A stretch of DNA of 64,000 nucleotides from Pacificitalea manganoxidans (GCF_002504165.1 NZ_CP021404.1:806001-870000), one strand, 5' to 3'. Shown: positions 8,993 to 18,438, counted from the stretch's first letter. Numbers and translations: made by a program. Notes: generated from the sequence alone by a model not told the origin.

Positions 8993-10981
8993 ATGGAAGG
9001 CTTCTTTTATTCGGCCACCATTTACCTGACCGCCGCTGTCGTCGCGGTGCCGCTGGCCTCGCGGTTGGGGCTGGGGTCTGTGCTGGGCTACCTGTTGGCG
9101 GGGATCGCCATTGGCCCCGTGCTCGATATCGTCGGTTCCGAAACCGAAGACATCCAGCACTTCGCGGAATTCGGCGTGGTCATGATGCTGTTCCTCATCG
9201 GGCTGGAATTGGAACCCCGCGCGCTGTGGGAGATGCGGCATAAGCTGCTGGGCCTCGGCGGGGCGCAGGTGCTGTTGACGGTGGGCGCGGTCTATGTCGC
9301 CGCCGCGTTCCTGTTCGATCTGTCGTGGAACGTGGCGCTGGCAACCGGTCTGGTGCTGGCGCTGTCCTCGACCGCCATCGTGCTGCAAACCCTGAATGAA
9401 AAGGGGCTGATGCGCACGCAGGGCGGGCGCTCATCCTTTTCGGTGCTGCTGACGCAGGACGTCGCCGTGATCCCGATGCTGGTGATGATCCCGCTGCTGC
9501 CGCAGGTCGCCGCCACGGCCTCGGACAGCGGCGATGGCCACGGGGCGGGGGAGGCAGCCGCCGTCGCGCCCGGCAGTGCCGATCAGACGGTGCAGGCCGC
9601 GCGCTCCCTCGTGGAAAGCCTGCCGGGCTGGGGCGTGGCGCTGGTCACGCTGGCCGCTGTGGGCGCCATCGTGTTCACCGGGCGCTACCTGACCGCGCCG
9701 CTGTTCCGTTTCATCCACATGTCGCGGCTGCGCGAGATGTATACCGCCACCGCCCTGCTGATCGTGGTGTCGATTGCGCTGTTGATGTCCATGGTCGGCA
9801 TCTCGCCCGCGCTTGGCGCGTTCCTTGCGGGGGTGCTGCTCGCGACCTCCGAGTTCCGCCATGAGCTGGAAGCGAATATCGAGCCGTTCAAGGGCCTGCT
9901 GCTGGGGCTGTTCTTTATCACCGTGGGCGCGGGCGTCGATTTCGAGGTGCTGCTGCGCGATCCTGCGATCATCATCGGGGCGACGCTGGGCATGATGGCG
10001 GTGAAAGGCGCGCTGCTCTACGCGCTGGGGACCGCCGGGCGGATGCGCGGGCGCGACCGCTGGCTGTTCACGCTGGGGCTGGCGCAGGCGGGGGAGTTCG
10101 GCTTTGTGCTCATATCCTTCTCCCTGCAACAAAGCGTCCTGCCGGAGCCGCTGGCAGAGCAATTGCTGCTTATCATCGCGCTGTCGATGCTGCTGACGCC
10201 GCTGTTTTTCATCGGCTACGAATGGCTGTCGCGGCGCGCGACCGATGATGGCGACGCCCTGCCTGAGCCGGACGAAATCGACGAACGCGGCCCGGTCATC
10301 ATCGCGGGGATCGGGCGGTTCGGGCAGGTGGTCAACCGCATGGTGCAGATGGGCGGGGTGCAGACCACGGTGCTGGACCATGACCTTGCCACCATCCAAT
10401 TGATGCGCAAATTCGGGTTCAAGGGCTTCTTTGGCGATCCCACGCGCCCCGAACTGCTCCATGCCGCCGGTCTGCTTGAGGCGCGGGTGCTGGTCGTGGC
10501 GCTGGATGATACCAAGGCGGCGGTCGAGCTTGTCCGCTACGCCCGTGCCGAACGCCCCGATCTGCACATCGTTGCCCGCGCCCGCGACCGGCTGCATGTC
10601 TATGAACTCTACCGGGCCGGGGCCAACGACATCATCCGCGAGATGTTCGACAGCTCCCTGCGGGCCGCGCGCTACGTTCTGGAAAACATGGACTACTCGG
10701 ATTTCGAGGCCAAGGAATTGGAACGCGCGTTCTACAAACACGACCGCACCGCGTTGCAGGAACTGGCAAAGCTGTGGGATCCGCAGGTGCCCGTCAGCCA
10801 GAACGAGGCCTACATCGCCCGCGCCCGCGAATTGGACAAGGATCTGGAAACCGCGTTGGTCAGCAATCAAGCCGAACAGGCAGAGGCCGAAAACAGCGCG
10901 CCCAGCGGGCCGTCGCTTGCCACCGGTTCCTTCGTGCCCGGCGGCAGCCTGACCAGCGGCGCGCGCGATCCAAAGGACTAA
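8993..10981 (+). CDS. CPA2-family cation:proton antiporter with RCK domain (KefB/KefC-like)
   Basis: The protein has 662 residues. Residues ~1-415 hold about 12 hydrophobic spans with the CPA2 hallmarks GYLLAGIAIGP, FLIGLELEP, LALSSTAIVLQTL, SPALGAFLAGVLLA, LFFITVGAGVDF and GLAQAGEFGFVL. A TrkA-N/RCK domain follows (residues ~435-555) with the nucleotide-binding glycines in IAGIGRFGQVV. The C-terminal ~80 residues are charged and probably disordered. The family exchanges K+ or Na+ for protons under ligand control; no glutathione-specific partner (KefF/KefG) is next to it. It converges on hisE. Confidence 0.92.
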   Translation: MEGFFYSATIYLTAAVVAVPLASRLGLGSVLGYLLAGIAIGPVLDIVGSETEDIQHFAEFGVVMMLFLIGLELEPRALWEMRHKLLGLGGAQVLLTVGAVYVAAAFLFDLSWNVALATGLVLALSSTAIVLQTLNEKGLMRTQGGRSSFSVLLTQDVAVIPMLVMIPLLPQVAATASDSGDGHGAGEAAAVAPGSADQTVQAARSLVESLPGWGVALVTLAAVGAIVFTGRYLTAPLFRFIHMSRLREMYTATALLIVVSIALLMSMVGISPALGAFLAGVLLATSEFRHELEANIEPFKGLLLGLFFITVGAGVDFEVLLRDPAIIIGATLGMMAVKGALLYALGTAGRMRGRDRWLFTLGLAQAGEFGFVLISFSLQQSVLPEPLAEQLLLIIALSMLLTPLFFIGYEWLSRRATDDGDALPEPDEIDERGPVIIAGIGRFGQVVNRMVQMGGVQTTVLDHDLATIQLMRKFGFKGFFGDPTRPELLHAAGLLEARVLVVALDDTKAAVELVRYARAERPDLHIVARARDRLHVYELYRAGANDIIREMFDSSLRAARYVLENMDYSDFEAKELERAFYKHDRTALQELAKLWDPQVPVSQNEAYIARARELDKDLETALVSNQAEQAEAENSAPSGPSLATGSFVPGGSLTSGARDPKD

Positions 10982-11044
10982 GCCGCGCGCGCGTAGGGCA
11001 TCGGGATTGCGAATGTCGGGCCGTAGCCGCGTGATCCCGCAGGA

Positions 11045-11383
11045 TCAGCCCTTGGGTCGCGCGGCCTTCTCGGCGATGCCGGAGGTGCCCTCGCGGCGGG
11101 TCAGTTCGGCCTCGATCTCGGCCAATCCCACATCGCGCGCGGCGCACATGACGAGAAGGTGATACAGCACATCGGCGGCCTCGGAGGCCAACCGCGCGCG
11201 GTCGCCCTTCACCGCCTCGATGATCGCCTCGACCGATTCCTCGCCGAATTTTTCGGCGCATTTCTCAGGGCCCTTGGCGAGCAGCTTCGCGGTCCAGCTG
11301 CTGTCCGGCGCGGCGTCTTTGCGGGCCTCGATGGTGGCGGCCAGCCGCGCGATGGCGGCGCCGTTGTCCCCTGCGGCGCTCAT
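11045..11383 (-). CDS. hisE: Phosphoribosyl-ATP pyrophosphatase
   Basis: This 112-residue protein has the all-alpha MazG-like fold of HisE. The metal-binding [15 protein letters not shown] helix (residues ~44-58) is followed by [13 protein letters not shown] (residues ~68-80), whose acidic residues coordinate Mg2+. It hydrolyses PR-ATP to PR-AMP in step 2 of histidine synthesis. Its ATG overlaps the hisF stop (ATGA), so the two are translationally coupled. No HisI domain is fused, so hisI must lie elsewhere. Confidence 0.95.
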   Translation of the reverse strand: MSAAGDNGAAIARLAATIEARKDAAPDSSWTAKLLAKGPEKCAEKFGEESVEAIIEAVKGDRARLASEAADVLYHLLVMCAARDVGLAEIEAELTRREGTSGIAEKAARPKG

Positions 11384-12141
11384 GTCAGCCGCACCGGAAT
11401 GCCGGCCTGCGCCATATGCGCCTTGGCCTCGCCAATCGTGTAATCCCCGAAATGGAAGATCGACGCCGCCAGCACCGCGCTGGCCTTGCCCTCGGTCACG
11501 CCTTCGACCAGATGGTCTAGGTTGCCGACCCCGCCCGATGCGATCACCGGCACCGGGACGGCCTCGGAAATCGCGCGGGTCAGCGGGATGTTGAAGCCCG
11601 AGCGCGTGCCGTCCTTGTCCATCGAAGTCAGCAGGATCTCGCCCGCGCCCTTCGCGGTGACGGTGCGGGCAAACTCGATGGCATCAATGCCCGTCGGTTT
11701 GCGCCCGCCATGGGTAAAAATCTCCCACCGGCCCGGCGCAACGGTCTTGGCGTCGATGGCCACGACGATGCACTGGCTGCCGAAGCGGTCGGCGGCGCGC
11801 GCGACCACATCGGGGTCGGCCACGGCGGCGGAGTTGAAGCTGACCTTATCCGCGCCCGCCAGCAGCAGGTTGCGCACATCGTCCACCGTGCGCACGCCGC
11901 CGCCAATGGTCAGCGGCATAAAACACTGTTCGGCGGTGCGGGTCGCCAGATCATACATCGTGCCGCGATTTTCATGCGTCGCGTGAATGTCGAGGAAACA
12001 CAGCTCGTCGGCCCCGGCGGCATCATAGGCGCGCGCCGATTCCACCGGATCGCCGGCATCGATCAGATCGACGAAGTTCACGCCCTTCACCACACGGCCA
12101 TCGGCCACGTCGAGACAGGGGATGATACGGGTTTTAAGCAT
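11380..12141 (-). CDS. hisF: Imidazole glycerol phosphate synthase cyclase subunit
   Basis: The protein has 253 residues and is a full-length (beta-alpha)8 barrel. The catalytic acid in [15 protein letters not shown] (Asp11) and the second in VVAIDAKTV (near residue 130) are both present, as are the phosphate-binding loops [12 protein letters not shown] and [13 protein letters not shown]. HisF takes ammonia from HisH to form imidazole glycerol phosphate and AICAR. hisH and hisA, common upstream neighbours in this group, are absent: the next gene upstream is divergent. Confidence 0.97.
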   Translation of the reverse strand: MLKTRIIPCLDVADGRVVKGVNFVDLIDAGDPVESARAYDAAGADELCFLDIHATHENRGTMYDLATRTAEQCFMPLTIGGGVRTVDDVRNLLLAGADKVSFNSAAVADPDVVARAADRFGSQCIVVAIDAKTVAPGRWEIFTHGGRKPTGIDAIEFARTVTAKGAGEILLTSMDKDGTRSGFNIPLTRAISEAVPVPVIASGGVGNLDHLVEGVTEGKASAVLAASIFHFGDYTIGEAKAHMAQAGIPVRLT

Positions 12142-12255
12142 AGGCGGCTCCTCGCGCGGTCGCGGCTCTTTTACGGGGAAACCCTTGTCATTGCCAATGC
12201 GCGGACGAGGTTTTCATCCAAGGGAAGGCTGACCCGACACCAAGAGGAGTTGACC

Positions 12256-12714
12256 ATGACACGATTCACACGCCCGCTTGCCGCCGCGATTGCCCTGCTG
12301 GGCCTGACCGCTGGCGCCGCGAGTGCCGATATCGAGCGGCTGAAGGCCGAAGGCAGTGTCGCCGAAACCATCGACCGGCTGGAACAGGCGGTGGAAGGGG
12401 CCGGGGCGACGATCTTTGCCCGTGTCGATCATGCGGGCGGCGCGGCCTCGGTCGATATGGAGCTGGCCGACGCGGAACTGCTGATTTTCGGCAACCCGCA
12501 GCTGGGCACCCCGGCGATGCAGGCCGATCCGCTGGCGGGGCTTGCGCTGCCGCTGCGCGTGTTGGCCTACGCCGATGCCGAGGGCCAGACATGGATCGCC
12601 TATGAGGAGCCGGAGGAGATGTTTGACGATCTCGACATCGACGACGACGCGCCCTTCGTCGAGAAAATGGAAGACGCGCTGGAGAAACTGACCAAGGCCG
12701 CGTCGGGGATGTAA
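12256..12714 (+). CDS. DUF302-domain secreted protein
   Basis: The protein has 152 residues with a signal peptide (1-~24, cleavage after AGAASA). The mature part has the DUF302 order: an SVAETIDRLEQAVEGAG helix, an FARVDHA strand, a LLIFGNPQLGTPAM motif (residues ~76-89), LPLRVLAYADAEGQTW and a C-terminal helix. The fold is a small alpha/beta domain thought to bind a ligand; the function is unknown. The start at 12256 follows AAGAGGAG (12242-12249) with good spacing, and the codons upstream overlap the hisF promoter. It is divergent from hisF. Confidence 0.88.
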   Translation: MTRFTRPLAAAIALLGLTAGAASADIERLKAEGSVAETIDRLEQAVEGAGATIFARVDHAGGAASVDMELADAELLIFGNPQLGTPAMQADPLAGLALPLRVLAYADAEGQTWIAYEEPEEMFDDLDIDDDAPFVEKMEDALEKLTKAASGM

Positions 12715-12905
12715 AACCACCCCCGCCCACCCTTGCCCCGGTCCCCGGATCGGGGTGAGGTGGTTCGCGGGCTGGCGCGATTCCGGGCAGGTCGCACCGT
12801 AATTGCTCGGAAAAATGCCCATTCCTTATATTTATTATAATAAATTGTTGCCGTAACGGAATCCGGTTCATAGGCTCAATCCGAATGCAATTTCGGAGGA
12901 CCTTG
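12715..12905 (+). promoter_or_regulatory. AT-rich leader and probable promoter of the ABC transporter/amidase operon
   Basis: The 191-bp gap contains a conspicuously AT-rich stretch (12823-12846) in an otherwise GC-rich window. A possible promoter is TTGCTC, 18 bases, TATATT; it is followed by a TTTATTATAATAAAT tract that could be an extended -10 or an operator half. A GGAGG (12896-12900) serves the ATG at 12906. This is the only long gap before the ten genes that follow. Confidence 0.45.
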
Positions 12906-13631
12906 ATGGAGCCTTTGCTGCAGGTGGATCAGCTCACCGTCACCTTTGGCGGGATCGTCGCGTTGCGCGATGTCGACCTGCGCGTGATGTCGGGCCGGAC
13001 CACCGCCATCCTCGGCCCCAACGGGGCAGGCAAGACCACCTTGTTCAACGCGGTCGCGGGCGTGGTGACGCCCAGTTCGGGCCGCATCCTGCTGGGCGAC
13101 GCGGATATCAGCGCCGAACGTCCCAGCATCCGCAGCAAACGTGGCATCGCCCGCACCTTTCAGATCACGCAGCCGTTTTCCGGCCTGACGGTCATCGAAA
13201 ATGTCATGGTCGCGATCGTGTCGCGCGGCGTGGGCATGGCCGAGGCCCGTGACGAAGCGGCGGACTATGTGGACTTTGTCGGTCTCGGCGCCAAGCTCGA
13301 CGCTCCCGCCCGCACGCTCAGCACCGGTCAGCGCAAGCGTCTGGAACTGGCTCGCGCGCTGGCGACCCGGCCCCGGCTACTGCTGCTGGATGAGGTCACC
13401 GGTGGTGTCGACCGGCCCAGCATCCCTGAAATCCTCGACCTGATCCGCCGCCTGCGCGAAGAGCGCGGCATCACGGTGCTGGTGGTCGAACATAATATGG
13501 AAGTGCTGTTCGGGCTCGCCGATGACGCGATCTTCCTCAACCGTGGCGAGGTCGTCGTGCGCGGCTCGATGCAGGAGGTCGCGGAGCATGACGCCGTGCG
13601 CCGGATCTATCTGGGAGACGGCGATGCTTGA
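12906..13631 (+). CDS. Branched-chain-amino-acid-type ABC transporter ATPase (LivG-like)
   Basis: The protein has 241 residues. The Walker A motif is GPNGAGKTT (residues ~36-44), followed by a Q-loop region (IARTFQITQPF), a signature motif in the unusual form LSTGQRKRLELARAL, Walker B LLLLDE and the switch His in VVEHNMEVLFGLAD. The last part carries the LivG-type C-terminal motif. It energises import together with the LivF-like subunit. The ATG at 12906 has GGAGG 5 bases upstream. It overlaps the next gene by 8 bases. Confidence 0.93.
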   Translation: MEPLLQVDQLTVTFGGIVALRDVDLRVMSGRTTAILGPNGAGKTTLFNAVAGVVTPSSGRILLGDADISAERPSIRSKRGIARTFQITQPFSGLTVIENVMVAIVSRGVGMAEARDEAADYVDFVGLGAKLDAPARTLSTGQRKRLELARALATRPRLLLLDEVTGGVDRPSIPEILDLIRRLREERGITVLVVEHNMEVLFGLADDAIFLNRGEVVVRGSMQEVAEHDAVRRIYLGDGDA

Positions 13632-14343
13632 GCTCAACAACATCGATGTCCATTACGGCGCGACGCAGGTTCTGTGGGATGTTTCCATGCGCGTCGGCGC
13701 GGGGGAAATCGTGTCGGTCATGGGGCCCAACGGCTCGGGCAAAAGCACGGTGCTGAAGGCCGCGATGGGTCTGAAAAAGGCGACGCGCGGCGCGGTGATC
13801 CTCGACGGCGAAGACCTGCAAGGCAAATCCGCCACCCTGCGCCCCAAACGCGGCATGAGCATCGTGCTGGAACGCCGCCGCCTGTTTCCACGCATGAGTG
13901 TGCGCGAGAACATCCAGCTGGGCGCGTTCACCCGCACCCATGCGGAGGCCGCGCGCACGATGGACTGGGTGCTCGACATCCTTCCCGATCTGCAAGCGCA
14001 TCTGAACGCCACCGCCGGCAAATTGTCAGGCGGGCAGCAGCAGATGGTCGCCATCGCGCGCGGCCTGATGGCCGATCCGCGCGTCCTGCTGATGGACGAG
14101 CCGTTCCTCGGCCTGTCGCCGATCATGGTCCGCACCGTGTCGGACATCATGCGCACCATCAACGAAAAGGGGGTCGCCATCCTCTTCAACGAACAGAATG
14201 CCAAACTGTCCTTCGCGCTCAGCCATCGCGGCTACCTGCTGGAAAGCGGCCGCGTCGTGCTCAGCGGCTCGGGCGAGGAGATGCTCGACCATCCGGAGGT
14301 CAAGCGCGTCTATCTGGGCCAGAAGACGGAGGGCGCGGCATGA
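13624..14343 (+). CDS. Branched-chain-amino-acid-type ABC transporter ATPase (LivF-like)
   Basis: The protein has 239 residues with Walker A GPNGSGKST, the LivF-type Q-loop segment ERRRLFPRMSVREN, signature LSGGQQQMVAIARGLM, Walker B VLLMDEP and the GLSPIMV segment typical of LivF. The switch residue is unusual: FNEQNAKLSF has Gln-Asn where LivG has His. Gln at this position is common in LivF proteins. It overlaps both neighbours (8 bases upstream, ATGA downstream), so expression is coupled. Confidence 0.93.
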   Translation: MLELNNIDVHYGATQVLWDVSMRVGAGEIVSVMGPNGSGKSTVLKAAMGLKKATRGAVILDGEDLQGKSATLRPKRGMSIVLERRRLFPRMSVRENIQLGAFTRTHAEAARTMDWVLDILPDLQAHLNATAGKLSGGQQQMVAIARGLMADPRVLLMDEPFLGLSPIMVRTVSDIMRTINEKGVAILFNEQNAKLSFALSHRGYLLESGRVVLSGSGEEMLDHPEVKRVYLGQKTEGAA

Positions 14344-15209
14344 GCTGGCTGATCGAAACCATTCTCAACGGGCTGATTACCGGATCGATTTATGCGCTGG
14401 TCGGTTCCGGCATCGCGCTGGTCTATGGCACAACGCGGGTGCTGAACTTCGCCCATGGCGAGTTGATCATGATCGCCGGCTATCTGGTGTTGTTCTTTAC
14501 CGTGACGCTGGGCTGGAATGTGTGGCTGGCCTCGTTCCTGACGCTGGTCATGGTGGCGGGCGCGGGCGCGTTGCTGCAGCGGGCCACCATCGCGCCGTTG
14601 CTGGCGCGGGATGATTGGGCGTTCCGGGTCATCGCCGCCACCATCGGGCTGTCGATCTTTCTGCAAAGTGGGGCGCAGCTGGTCTGGGGCGAACAGTTCC
14701 GCACATTGCCCTATTTCTTCAACGGCGTGGCGGTGATCGGCGATGTGCGGATGCCGTGGCAGCGTATCGCGATCCTCGTGATCGCGTTGCTCATCATGGC
14801 GGCGTCGGCGCTGGTGCTTTACCGCACGCCTCTGGGCCGGATGGTGCGCGCCACCGCGCAGGATGCCGAAGCGGCGCTTGCCGTGGGGATCCCATCGGGG
14901 CTGGTGCATACGGCGGTCTTCGCGATTTCGGCGGTGCTGGCGGGGGCCGGGGCGATCCTGCTGTCGCCGCTGGTCACCGTGAACCCGTGGATGGGCGTGG
15001 CCTATCTGCTGAAAGGCTTCGCAGTGGTGATCCTTGGCGGGCTTGGTTCCTTTGGCGGGGCGGTCGCGGCGGGGTTCCTGCTGGGCCTGATCGAAAGCTT
15101 CGGCGTCGCCTTCGCGCCCACGGAATGGCGCGACGTGATCTCCTTCACCTTCCTCATCGCCGTGATCTGGGTCCGCCCCAACGGCCTCTTTGCCGGACGG
15201 GAGGCCTGA
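14340..15209 (+). CDS. Branched-chain-type ABC transporter permease (LivH-like)
   Basis: The protein has 289 residues, about eight hydrophobic spans and the LivH hallmark motifs: GLITGSIYALVGSGIALVYG at the N-terminus, VLNFAHGELIMIAGY (residues ~33-47), GRMVRATAQDAEAAL (the cytoplasmic coupling helix that meets the ATPases) and VILGGLGSFGGAVAAG near the C-terminus. It pairs with the LivM-like protein to form the inner-membrane channel. The start overlaps the LivF stop. Confidence 0.94.
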   Translation: MSWLIETILNGLITGSIYALVGSGIALVYGTTRVLNFAHGELIMIAGYLVLFFTVTLGWNVWLASFLTLVMVAGAGALLQRATIAPLLARDDWAFRVIAATIGLSIFLQSGAQLVWGEQFRTLPYFFNGVAVIGDVRMPWQRIAILVIALLIMAASALVLYRTPLGRMVRATAQDAEAALAVGIPSGLVHTAVFAISAVLAGAGAILLSPLVTVNPWMGVAYLLKGFAVVILGGLGSFGGAVAAGFLLGLIESFGVAFAPTEWRDVISFTFLIAVIWVRPNGLFAGREA

Positions 15210-15212
15210 TCC

Positions 15213-16211
15213 ATGCTCGAAGTCTTTGGTCGCCGCCCGTATCTGATGCTGCTCGGCCTTGCCGTCGCGCTGCTGATCGCGCCCTTCCTGCAGCTTAGCG
15301 ACTATGTGCTGCACATCCTGACGCTGTTTCTGATCTTTGGCGTGTTTGCCAGCGGCTGGAACCTGACGCTGGGCATTCTGGGGCTCAAGACGCTGGGCCA
15401 TCACGCGTTCTTTGCCATCGGGGCTTATATCTCGGCCATCGTCGCCTATTACGGCGGGGTCAGCCCGTGGCTGACGATCTGGATCGGGGCGCTTGTGGCC
15501 TCTGCCGCCGGGGTGCTGATCGGTTTCCCGATCCTGCGCATCCGGTCGATGCCGCATGTCGCCATCGTGACGCTGGCCTTTGCCGAAATCGTGCGGCTGA
15601 TCTTCTCCAACCTCAAGGACATCACCCGTGGGGAGCTTGGCTTCTGGGGAATACCGCCGTTCGAGCCAATCACGCTGGGCGACACCACGCTGCGGTTCGG
15701 GATCGGCAATGCCATTGGCTCCTACGCGCTGGCGGCGGTGATCTTCGTCGGTGTGCATCTGGCGCTGCTGGCGTTGCTCACCTCCCGGCCCGGTCTGACC
15801 TTCCTTGCCATCCGCGACAGCGAAGCGGCGGCGGAAAGCCTCGGCATCCGGCTGTCGGTGTGGAAGCTGGTGGCCTTCTCGGTCAGCGCGGCGGTCGTCG
15901 GGCTCAGCGGCGGGGTCTACGCCCATTACATGATGATCCTGACGCCGATCTCGGTCGCCGGGCCGGAAATGCTCATCACGCTGCTGGCGATGATCATCGT
16001 CGGCGGGGTCGGGCGCTTCTTCGGGCCGCTTCTGGGCGCGCTGTTGCTGACCGTGCTGTCGGAATTGCTGCGCGAATTCGGCGACTTCCGGATGCTGCTT
16101 TACGGCGCTGTCATCATCGCCTTCGTCTTTGCCGCGCCACAGGGGCTGGCGGGGCTGAAATTGCCACGACTGCGGGACAGGGCAGCGGCCAAGCGCGATC
16201 GCACCGCCTGA
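15213..16211 (+). CDS. Branched-chain-type ABC transporter permease (LivM-like)
   Basis: The protein has 332 residues with 8-9 spans, and starts 3 bases after the LivH-like stop. LivM motifs present are GWNLTLGILGLKTLGHHAFF, IRSMPHVAIVTLAFAEIVRL, FLAIRDSEAAAESLGI (coupling helix, residues ~196-211) and IIVGGVGRFFGPLLGA. The KTLGHHAFFAIGAY segment replaces the more usual LSLGHAAFFGIGAY, so the substrate path may differ from classic leucine transporters. Confidence 0.93.
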   Translation: MLEVFGRRPYLMLLGLAVALLIAPFLQLSDYVLHILTLFLIFGVFASGWNLTLGILGLKTLGHHAFFAIGAYISAIVAYYGGVSPWLTIWIGALVASAAGVLIGFPILRIRSMPHVAIVTLAFAEIVRLIFSNLKDITRGELGFWGIPPFEPITLGDTTLRFGIGNAIGSYALAAVIFVGVHLALLALLTSRPGLTFLAIRDSEAAAESLGIRLSVWKLVAFSVSAAVVGLSGGVYAHYMMILTPISVAGPEMLITLLAMIIVGGVGRFFGPLLGALLLTVLSELLREFGDFRMLLYGAVIIAFVFAAPQGLAGLKLPRLRDRAAAKRDRTA

Positions 16212-16263
16212 TCTGTGCCACACGGAAATCCACGACCTCAACAGGGAATAAAGGATAAAAACC

Positions 16264-17493
16264 ATGGCTTTGAAAACAACTCAGCGGCTGTCGACGGGGA
16301 TGCTGTCCGCCGCGCTGGCGCTTGGCCTTGCCAGCGGTGTCTCGGCGCAGGAGACGGTGAAAATCGGGGTGATCGGCCCCATGACCGGCCCGGCGGCCAA
16401 CACCGGCATCGCCCATCGTCAGGGCATGGAACTGGCGGTGAAGGACTGGAACGACGGCACCGCCGAAACCGTCAGCGACACGCCCCCCACCGCCGAACTG
16501 GTGTTCGAGGATTCGAACTCCAAGCCGGAGGTCGGCATCAGCGCCGCGCAGCGTCTGATGACCCGCGAAAGCGTCGATATGATCATCGGGGACACGCTGC
16601 ACAGCCACGTCACCATGGCGCTGATGGAAATGGCCCCGCAATACGGTGTGCCGATCCTGAGCGCTGAGCCGGTCTCCTCCGCCATCGCGGATAAGGTCAC
16701 CGCCGACCCGGAGCGGTATAAGCTTTATTGGAAGGGCAACTATAACAGCGACGGCTACGGGGAGGCGGTGCATAGCTTCTACCAGTGGGCGTTCGAAAAC
16801 GGCGTGATCGAAGAAGGCAACAAGACCATCGCCTTCGTGGTCGAGGATACCGATTACGGCCTCGCCAACGCCGAGAAGATCGGTGAACTCTTCGAGGAAA
16901 GCGGCTGGACCGTCGCCGCGACCGAAACCGCGCCCACCGGCACCACCGATTTCTATCCGCAGCTGTCCAAGCTGCGCGATCTGGATCCGGCGGTTCTGGT
17001 TTCGGTGTTCACGCTGGCGAACTCCGGTATCTCCTTCGTGCGGCAGCTGGGCGAACAGGCGCTTGAGGCCTCGCATCTGGGGATCTTCTACCCGACCCGG
17101 CCCGAATTCATGGAAGCCGCGCCGGAGATCGCCGAAGGCATGATCTGGGCCGCGCTTCAGTTCAGCCCGGACGTGACCCCGGCGCATCAGGAGTTCAGCG
17201 ACCGGATCGCGGCGGAATTCGACACGCCCGCGAATTACAGCCACGCCCATGCCTATTGCACCATGATGGTCGCCCTGCGCGCCGTCGATGCCGCTGGCAG
17301 CACCGATGCTGACGCCGTCGCGGACGAGATCGGCAAGACCGAATATGACTGCCTCGTGGGCAAATTCCAGTTTGGCGAGGATCACACCGTCATGTCCGGT
17401 GCGGATTCGATCCCGCTGCCCGTGGCGCAGATCCAGGACGGTCAGAGCCAGATCATCTGGCCCGAAAACGTCGCGACCGCCGAGCCGAAATAA
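16264..17493 (+). CDS. Periplasmic substrate-binding protein of the ABC transporter (LivK/type 1 PBP)
   Basis: The protein has 409 residues. A signal peptide (1-29, ending GVSAQ) leads into the type 1 periplasmic-binding fold: VKIGVIGPMTGPAANTGIAH, ELVFEDSNSKPEVGISAAQR, an SAEPVSSAIADKV segment where LivK has its ligand serines, AFVVEDTDYGLANAEKI in the second lobe and HAHAYCTMMVALRAVDAAGS near the C-terminus. It delivers the ligand to the LivH/LivM channel. The ligand is not clear; the downstream genes suggest an amide or amine. It is followed by a terminator-like hairpin. Confidence 0.9.
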   Translation: MALKTTQRLSTGMLSAALALGLASGVSAQETVKIGVIGPMTGPAANTGIAHRQGMELAVKDWNDGTAETVSDTPPTAELVFEDSNSKPEVGISAAQRLMTRESVDMIIGDTLHSHVTMALMEMAPQYGVPILSAEPVSSAIADKVTADPERYKLYWKGNYNSDGYGEAVHSFYQWAFENGVIEEGNKTIAFVVEDTDYGLANAEKIGELFEESGWTVAATETAPTGTTDFYPQLSKLRDLDPAVLVSVFTLANSGISFVRQLGEQALEASHLGIFYPTRPEFMEAAPEIAEGMIWAALQFSPDVTPAHQEFSDRIAAEFDTPANYSHAHAYCTMMVALRAVDAAGSTDADAVADEIGKTEYDCLVGKFQFGEDHTVMSGADSIPLPVAQIQDGQSQIIWPENVATAEPK

Positions 17494-17504
17494 CACGGCA
17501 TCAC

Positions 17505-17532
17505 TGCGGGGGGCATCTGTCCCCCGCATTTT
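17505..17532 (+). terminator. Intra-operon hairpin after the binding-protein gene
   Basis: TGCGGGGG (17505-17512) pairs perfectly with CCCCCGCA (17521-17528) around an 8-base loop and is followed by TTTT. The short T-tract predicts partial termination or 3'-end protection. This would allow more binding protein than downstream enzymes, a frequent arrangement in ABC operons. Confidence 0.6.
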
Positions 17533-17550
17533 CGGGGAGGGGCAGGGCAA

Positions 17551-18435
17551 ATGACGGATGACAGCGGACCTACGGCAAAGCCGGAGCGCGGCGCCATGAG
17601 CGGCGCGACAGGTGATAGGGGCAAGGGCAGCGGCACATCCTCCGCGCCCCCCGGCGCAACCACGCCCCGCCGCACCCCGCGCCACGGCGCGCGCAAACGG
17701 TCGTCGATCATCGCCGGGGAAATCCGCTCCCGCATCATCACCGACGGGCTCGATCCGGGCGACAGCCTGCCTATCGAGAAACTGATGATCGAGGATTTCG
17801 GCGCCAGCCGCGCCACCATCCGCGAGGCGCTGAAGGAGCTGGAGGTTCAGGGCCTTATCCGCATGAAGACCGGCCCCAATGGCGGTCCCATCGTCGCCGG
17901 CAGCAGCCCGCTCGAAGCGCTTCAGGCAATTCGCAACTTCTGCTATTTCGAGAAGGTCACGATCCACGACATCTATGAACTGCGCAGCGCGCTCGAAGTG
18001 CAGATGGTGCAGTCCGCCGCCGGGCGCATCGACGCCGCCACGTTCGAGCGGCTCGACGCGCTGATCGAGATATCCGCCGCCCCCGCCTCCGACGAGGCCG
18101 AGCGCCGCCGCCAGCGCGAAGCGGAATTCGAATTTCACACCGTGCTGGCCGAGGCCGCGCCGAACCGTCTGCTGACCCTGATGATCGAGGTGATCGCCGG
18201 GATCCTTGTCAGCGCCACCGCGCGCGACAGCGCCCGCCACCAGATGCATGGTGACTGGTCATGCGAGAACAGCCGCTACCACGCCGATATCGTCGCGGCC
18301 CTGCGCCGCGAGGATGCCGAGGCCGCCGCCGCGCTGATGCACGAACACATGACGCAGGCGCATCGCCATCTGGAGCTGATCTACGGCGATCTGACGCTGG
18401 AAGACATCGCGCTGACCCCGCGGGAGAGGGACTGA
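17551..18435 (+). CDS. GntR-family regulator, FadR/FCD subfamily
   Basis: The protein has 294 residues. A disordered N-terminal extension (~1-48) precedes the winged helix (residues ~50-112: AGEIRSRIITDGLDPGDSLP, then GASRATIREALKELEVQGLI). An all-helical FCD ligand domain (~125-280) includes HDIYELRSALE and the His-bearing ENSRYHADIVAALRREDAEA helix that usually completes a metal site. FCD regulators commonly sense a small carboxylate from the pathway they control. Its place between transporter and enzyme genes suggests it regulates this operon. Confidence 0.9.
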   Translation: MTDDSGPTAKPERGAMSGATGDRGKGSGTSSAPPGATTPRRTPRHGARKRSSIIAGEIRSRIITDGLDPGDSLPIEKLMIEDFGASRATIREALKELEVQGLIRMKTGPNGGPIVAGSSPLEALQAIRNFCYFEKVTIHDIYELRSALEVQMVQSAAGRIDAATFERLDALIEISAAPASDEAERRRQREAEFEFHTVLAEAAPNRLLTLMIEVIAGILVSATARDSARHQMHGDWSCENSRYHADIVAALRREDAEAAAALMHEHMTQAHRHLELIYGDLTLEDIALTPRERD

Positions 18436-18438
18436 CCC

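Noticed and set aside
14310-16265. Long minus-strand frame opposite the ABC permeases
   Set aside because: It is a GC-rich shadow of two certain membrane-protein genes; its composition (His/Gln/Arg-rich) is typical of antisense frames.
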